The position numbers were made by a program, and so were the translations under genes. 64,000 nucleotides of DNA, from contig NZ_CP073714.1 in assembly GCF_023101145.1 (NCBI RefSeq), positions 7,316,001 to 7,380,000 of the forward strand, read 5' to 3'. Of the stretch, positions 62,792 to 64,000 are shown in pieces. Within the stretch, counting starts at the first letter, position 1; every line of letters begins with the position of its first letter. This stretch comes from Paenibacillus pabuli (GTDB taxonomy: Bacteria; Bacillota; Bacilli; Paenibacillales; Paenibacillaceae). Below the pieces are notes generated by a model, which saw only the letters and a program-made list of their open reading frames with translations, searched no databases and was not told the DNA's origin.

Positions 62792-62840
62792 AAAAAGGAG
62801 CAGGCACTTCATCGCTTGGATGAAGGGCATGCTCCTTTTA
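62792..62840. terminator. bidirectional terminator between TetR and LLM oxidoreductase genes
   Basis: AAAAGGAGCA-GC-CTTCATC pairs with GGATGAAG-GC-TGCTCCTTTT with a GCTT loop. Confidence 0.85.
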
Positions 62841-62872
62841 TTAATTAGATCTATAAGGGATACCATTACCAA

Positions 62873-63934
62873 TTAACGTGCGGTTTCGTTCTCAGCTTCC
62901 CAACGCGAGATTTCAGCACGAACTTTCGGCGCTACCTCTTTACCGAGTAACTCAATGGCTCTCATTACATCCTCATGCGGCATCGTGCCGAGGGGAGTGT
63001 GTAACATGAAGCGTGTGATACCCACTTCTTTGCGCAGGTAGATAATCTTCTGAGCAACGGTATCCACATCACCCACATACAATGCGCCTTCCAGACTACG
63101 TGCAGCGTCAAAGGTTGCACGGCTATAGTGTCCCCAGCCACGTTCCCGGCCCAGTATGTTCATAACCGCTTGAGCTGGTGGGAAAAATTTCTCTACCGCT
63201 TCATCGGTTGTATCCGCGATGAACCCATGAGAGTGAGAAGCCACAGTCAGCTTGGAAGCATCATGTCCCGCGTGTGCGGCTGCTTTCTTGTACAGTTCCA
63301 CCAGTGGTGCAAATTGAACAGGACGACCACCAATAATGGCGAGTACAAGCGGTAATCCAAGCAGACCTGCGCGGACAACCGATTCCTGATTACCGCCACT
63401 GCCGATCCATACTGGCAGTTTTTCCTGTACCGGGCGCGGGTAAATGCCCAGATTGTTAAAGGAAGGGCGGTGTTTGCCTTCCCAGGTTACTTTTTCTGAA
63501 TCACGCAGCTTGAGCAGCAAATCCAATTTCTCGTCAAATAGCTCATCATAGTCGTTCAGATCATAGCCAAACAATGGGAACGATTCGATGAATGATCCCC
63601 GCCCTGCCATAATCTCCGCACGTCCGTTCGAAATGCCGTCGAGTGTTGCAAAATCCTGAAATACCCGTACTGGATCATCCGATGACAGCACCGTAACTGC
63701 ACTGGTCAGGCGGATATTTTTGGTCTGTGAAGCTGCAGCTGCCAGAATGACAGCTGGTGATGAAGCGGCATAGTCAGCGCGATGGTGTTCTCCAACGCCA
63801 TACACATCCAGCCCCACCTGATCTGCCAAAACAATCTCTTCAACAACGTCGCGAATACGCTGTGCATGACTTATAAGTTCTCCTGTTTTTACATCCGGGT
63901 TCGTCTCCACAAATGTACTGATTCCGATTTCCAT
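62873..63934 (-). CDS. LLM class flavin-dependent oxidoreductase
   Basis: The 353-residue protein is a luciferase-like TIM barrel that uses reduced FMN or F420. LADQVGLDVYGVGEHHRADYAASSPAVILAAAASQTKNIRLTSAVTVLSSDDPVRVFQDFATLDGISNGRAEIMAGRGSF is the standard N-terminal half of the family. The reaction is unknown; F420 use is unlikely in this group. GGAGG lies before the ATG. Confidence 0.93.
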   Translation of the reverse strand: MEIGISTFVETNPDVKTGELISHAQRIRDVVEEIVLADQVGLDVYGVGEHHRADYAASSPAVILAAAASQTKNIRLTSAVTVLSSDDPVRVFQDFATLDGISNGRAEIMAGRGSFIESFPLFGYDLNDYDELFDEKLDLLLKLRDSEKVTWEGKHRPSFNNLGIYPRPVQEKLPVWIGSGGNQESVVRAGLLGLPLVLAIIGGRPVQFAPLVELYKKAAAHAGHDASKLTVASHSHGFIADTTDEAVEKFFPPAQAVMNILGRERGWGHYSRATFDAARSLEGALYVGDVDTVAQKIIYLRKEVGITRFMLHTPLGTMPHEDVMRAIELLGKEVAPKVRAEISRWEAENETAR

Positions 63935-64000
63935 TGTCTATTCCTCCCTGTTATGAAGCGATCCGTCGTTCATCTAACCTATTGTAAGTAGATCACCTTT

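Overview
The window looks like chromosomal DNA of a Paenibacillus-type bacterium (Bacillales). The support is a moderate GC content, strong GGAGG ribosome binding sites with frequent TTG/GTG starts, Gram-positive lipoproteins and secreted chitinase/cellulase enzymes, a Bacillus-like dhb siderophore operon, and RlmN, GreA and Ddl of Bacillales type. I see no rRNA, tRNA, CRISPR array, prophage or insertion sequence.

Layout. 1-1.5 kb: the 3' end of an aldo/keto reductase gene, then an AT-rich lipoprotein gene bracketed by a 30-bp exact copy of the reductase gene's 3' end. 1.5-5.2 kb: a two-gene chitinase operon. 5.6-12.4 kb: a pectin/rhamnogalacturonan utilisation operon (two permeases, solute-binding lipoprotein, LacI regulator, GH105 hydrolase, cytoplasmic pectinesterase) behind LacI-type operators and a cre-like site. 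12.8-17.5 kb: AraC regulator divergent from an Fsr-like MFS pump, a YlmA-like ATPase, a methyltransferase and a membrane protein. 17.6-21.9 kb: an exopolysaccharide locus resembling B. subtilis ydaJ-ydaK-ydaM (MarR regulator, GH8-like protein, degenerate GGDEF receptor, an unlisted 47-aa membrane protein, GT2 synthase). 22-30 kb: mostly housekeeping and single genes (GNAT, rlmN, sodium symporter, GT-C enzyme, greA, membrane protein, arylamine acetyltransferase).

30.3-49.1 kb is a complete catecholate siderophore island. It holds Sfp-type PPTase, DHA2 exporter, MbtH, DhbF-like two-module NRPS, DhbB, DhbE, DhbC, DhbA, a BesA-like trilactone esterase, a siderophore-binding lipoprotein and a Btr-like AraC/binding-protein regulator. 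Three Fur boxes sit at the three transcription starts expected from the layout. Adenylation domain 2 reads as threonine. Domain 1 is compatible with glycine or alanine, so the product is either bacillibactin or its alanine analogue paenibactin.

49.3-64 kb: BI-1 family protein, GIY-YIG protein, and a roughly 0.5 kb gene-free stretch with a promoter, a terminator and a repeated CCTAGAAAG-like motif (candidate noncoding RNA). Then come a MocR regulator-ddl-GNAT operon, a GNAT-GNAT-pentapeptide fusion, a copper-amine-oxidase-like lipoprotein with a possible AUC start, a 43-aa acidic protein, DUF1877 and DUF4385 proteins, a GH5 cellulase, a divergent SDR/TetR pair with two matching operators, and an LLM flavin oxidoreductase.

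Two intergenic regions (about 22.5 kb and 31.1 kb) carry related copies of a dispersed inverted/direct repeat. All calls are from reading the sequence; no database search was run.
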